7,331 bases of DNA from Xanthobacteraceae bacterium (GTDB taxonomy: Bacteria > Pseudomonadota > Alphaproteobacteria > Rhizobiales > Xanthobacteraceae). The translations under genes were made by a program, and so were the position numbers. How positions within the stretch are numbered: the first letter of the stretch is position 1; each line of letters opens with the position of its first letter. The DNA lies in the NCBI GenBank assembly GCA_030037105.1, contig JASHRY010000013.1:1-7331 (forward strand), written 5' to 3'. Below the pieces are notes generated by a model that was given only the letters and a program-made list of their open reading frames with translations, was not told the origin of the DNA and did no database searches. Shown piece by piece: positions 6,167 through 7,331 of the stretch.

Positions 6167-6195
6167 TATATGGTTGGCCGCCGGAAGCGAGTCAA
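6167..6195 (-). promoter_or_regulatory. Sigma-70-type promoter of tRNA-Tyr
   Basis: On the minus strand TTGACT (6195-6190) and CATATA (6172-6167) are separated by exactly 17 nt. The predicted transcription start is near 6160, giving a leader of about 40 nt before the tRNA 5' end at 6120. This fits the alphaproteobacterial housekeeping consensus well. The same bases read CTATAT on the plus strand, but there is no matching -35 for rlmB, so the tRNA direction is preferred. Confidence 0.65.
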
Positions 6196-6246
6196 TCGAA
6201 AAGGGCCCGCATTGCCAAGCCCAATCACGCGTGACAGAAGCGCGCC

Positions 6247-7083
6247 ATGTCCGAACGCCCATGGCATGCGAAGCCGCACGCGCAACGTCGCGGCGGCCGT
6301 GGCCACGACAGTCAAGGCCATGACAAACGGCGCGTTGGGCGGCGCTCCGACGCGCCCGTTCTTCTTTATGGCTGGCATACCGTTACGGCGGCGCTCGCCA
6401 ATCCCGCGCGCCGCATCCGCCGCCTGCTCGCGACCGAAAACGCCGCGCGTCGTCTGGGCGAAGAAGCGACGGCGCTGCCGATCACACCTGAATTGGTGCG
6501 GCCCGACGCCATCGCCGCGCGGCTGACGGCGGACGCCGTGCACCAAGGTCTCCTCGCCGAGGCCGATCCCCTCCCCGCGCCCGGCATCGAGGATTTGGCG
6601 CCTTCCGGCATTGTGCTCGTGCTCGACCAAATCACCGACCCGCACAATGTCGGGGCGATCCTGCGCACGGCGGCGGCGTTCGCCGTCGTCGCGATCGTCA
6701 CCACCGCGCGTCACAGCCCGGAGGCGACCGGCGTGCTCGCCAAATCCGCCTCGGGCGCGCTCGAACTGGTGCCGATCGTCATCGCGCAGAATCTCGCGCA
6801 CGCCATGGCCGCGCTGAAACAGCGCGGATTTCTCATCGTCGGCCTTGACAGCGAGGCCGCCGACGACTTGGCGGCCGCGAGCCTCTCAGCGCCGCTCGCA
6901 TTGGTGCTCGGTGCCGAAGGCAAAGGCTTGCGGCAACGAACGCGCGCCAACTGCGATCGTCTCGCGCGGCTCGATCTTCCCGGCGCCATCAAAAGCCTCA
7001 ACGTGTCGAACGCCGCGGCGCTCGCGCTCTACATCGCAACCCGCGCGCTCGCTGCGCCGGGTCACCAGCCAGAAGCCTGCTGA
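6247..7083 (+). CDS. rlmB: 23S rRNA (guanosine-2'-O)-methyltransferase RlmB (SpoU/TrmH family)
   Basis: The 278-aa SPOUT-class enzyme uses S-adenosylmethionine to 2'-O-methylate a guanosine of 23S rRNA (Gm2251 in E. coli). An N-terminal L30e-like substrate-binding domain spans about 38-112 and ends with the conserved AVHQGLLAE (97-105). The SpoU catalytic domain follows, with motif 1 LDQITDPHNVGAILRTA (N134, R140), motif 2 LVLGAEGKGL (219-228) and motif 3 LPGAIKSLNVSNAAA (244-258, N252). Compared with E. coli RlmB (243 aa) it has an extra basic, His/Arg/Gly-rich N-terminus of about 37 residues that looks disordered. The ATG at 6247 is the only start in frame; a weak AGAAG lies before it. It is divergent from tRNA-Tyr and ends at a strong hairpin. 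A TrmH or TrmL paralogue is the main alternative, but the L30e-like domain and VHQG favour RlmB. Confidence 0.93.
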   Translation: MSERPWHAKPHAQRRGGRGHDSQGHDKRRVGRRSDAPVLLYGWHTVTAALANPARRIRRLLATENAARRLGEEATALPITPELVRPDAIAARLTADAVHQGLLAEADPLPAPGIEDLAPSGIVLVLDQITDPHNVGAILRTAAAFAVVAIVTTARHSPEATGVLAKSASGALELVPIVIAQNLAHAMAALKQRGFLIVGLDSEAADDLAAASLSAPLALVLGAEGKGLRQRTRANCDRLARLDLPGAIKSLNVSNAAALALYIATRALAAPGHQPEAC

Positions 7084-7086
7084 AAA

Positions 7087-7123
7087 GCGTGAAAGCCGGC
7101 GCCCGCGGCGCCGGCTTTCACGC
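7087..7123 (+). terminator. 17-bp perfect hairpin closing rlmB
   Basis: GCGTGAAAGCCGGCGCC (7087-7103) and its exact complement (7107-7123) form a 17-bp stem with a 3-nt CGC loop, starting 3 nt after the rlmB stop. The stem includes the AAAGCC...GGCTTT layout seen in many terminators. There is no long T-tract beyond it, so efficiency is uncertain. Being symmetric, it may also act on transcription entering from the right. Confidence 0.75.
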
Positions 7124-7158
7124 ATTCCCATCCTCGGCAAGCGTCAGCGCAGCACAGC

Positions 7159-7198
7159 GCGGCAAAAAAGCGCCGCTCTACACCTAGTCGCGGGCGCC
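7159..7198 (-). terminator. Possible weak terminator of the right-edge gene
   Basis: On the minus strand GGCGC (7174-7170) can pair with an upstream GCGCC (7197-7193) and is followed by TTTTTT (7169-7164). The stem is short, the loop is long and it overlaps the stop codon. An alternative GCGGC/GCCGC hairpin puts the T-run in its loop. This is therefore a low-confidence call. Confidence 0.25.
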
Positions 7199-7331
7199 AA
7201 GCGGACGATGCGGATACCCATAGGGCCGTTGATGCGCATACCCGTAGGGCCGCCAACGCGGCGTCGGGCCGTAGGCATGCGGGTGCCCGTACAGGCGCTC
7301 GCGGTAGGCAAAGCGGGCGCGATAATGGGGA
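7184..7331 (-). CDS. C-terminal part of a small Tyr/Pro/Arg/Gly/His-rich protein
   Basis: On the minus strand an open frame enters from the right edge and runs 48 codons to a TAG at 7186-7184, so its start is outside. The fragment (PHYRARFAYRERLYGHPH...) is very rich in Y, P, R, G and H and contains two RPYGY units from a 24-nt tandem repeat. No domain is recognised. Such low-complexity tails occur in small secreted or periplasmic proteins of Rhizobiales, but that is only an analogy. It is convergent with rlmB, separated by the hairpin. That the frame is genuine is supported by the biased but regular composition and third-position GC preference. A pyrimidine run TTTTTT on the minus strand (7169-7164) just after the stop may belong to a weak terminator. 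Confidence 0.6.
   Translation of the reverse strand, partial: PHYRARFAYRERLYGHPHAYGPTPRWRPYGYAHQRPYGYPHRPLGARD
7207..7254 (-). repeat. Two tandem 24-nt units encoding RPYGY(P/A)H
   Basis: Units 7207-7230 and 7231-7254 are 24 nt each and differ at only four positions (for example ATACCCAT against ATACCCGT). They are in phase with the partial minus-strand frame and encode QRPYGYPH and WRPYGYAH, so they look like a coding duplication. Confidence 0.75.

Noticed and set aside
5956..6323. Two plus-strand frames crossing the tRNA (GEVGLEPTKASASGF and GGGRTRTYEGVSQRIYS types)
   Set aside because: These are well-known spurious proteins produced by translating tRNA-Tyr in antisense.
6166..6801. A 211-aa minus-strand frame opposite rlmB
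   Set aside because: Antisense to rlmB, Arg/Gly-rich shadow without motifs.

Overview
The window is an ordinary chromosomal stretch of a GC-rich alphaproteobacterium. It most likely comes from the Hyphomicrobiales/Rhizobiales, near Bradyrhizobium, Rhodopseudomonas or Pseudolabrys. This placement rests on protein similarity recalled from memory, on an LdtR-type MarR regulator next to an L,D-transpeptidase, on glyA lying directly before nrdR, and on palindromic intergenic repeats of a kind common in those genomes. No database search was possible.

Layout from left to right: the first 42 codons of nrdR (minus, cut by the left edge); a repeat-bearing spacer; glyA (serine hydroxymethyltransferase, minus); a 451-nt spacer made almost entirely of palindromic elements; a TrpB2-type PLP enzyme (minus, probable GTG start); a spacer with a perfect 10-bp hairpin; a Tat-exported YcbB-type L,D-transpeptidase (minus); a spacer holding the intrinsic terminator of the next gene; the MarR-family regulator ldtR (minus); tRNA-Tyr(GUA) (minus) with a good sigma-70 promoter; rlmB (plus, divergent from the tRNA) closed by a 17-bp perfect hairpin; and the C-terminal 48 codons of a small Tyr/Pro/His/Arg/Gly-rich protein (minus, cut by the right edge).

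How the genes relate: glyA and nrdR are co-directional, as in the conserved glyA-nrdR(-rib) cluster, and link one-carbon metabolism with control of ribonucleotide reductase. ldtR and the transpeptidase look like a regulator-target pair for cell-wall 3-3 crosslinking, with ldtR separately terminated. tRNA-Tyr and rlmB share a short divergent promoter region and both serve translation. The TrpB2 gene has no trp neighbours here.

I found no CRISPR array, transposase, phage gene or recognisable riboswitch, and no convincing new multi-gene system. The features most worth a second look are the tandem palindromic elements around glyA, an unexplained bulged stem upstream of it, and the ldtR/transpeptidase control region.
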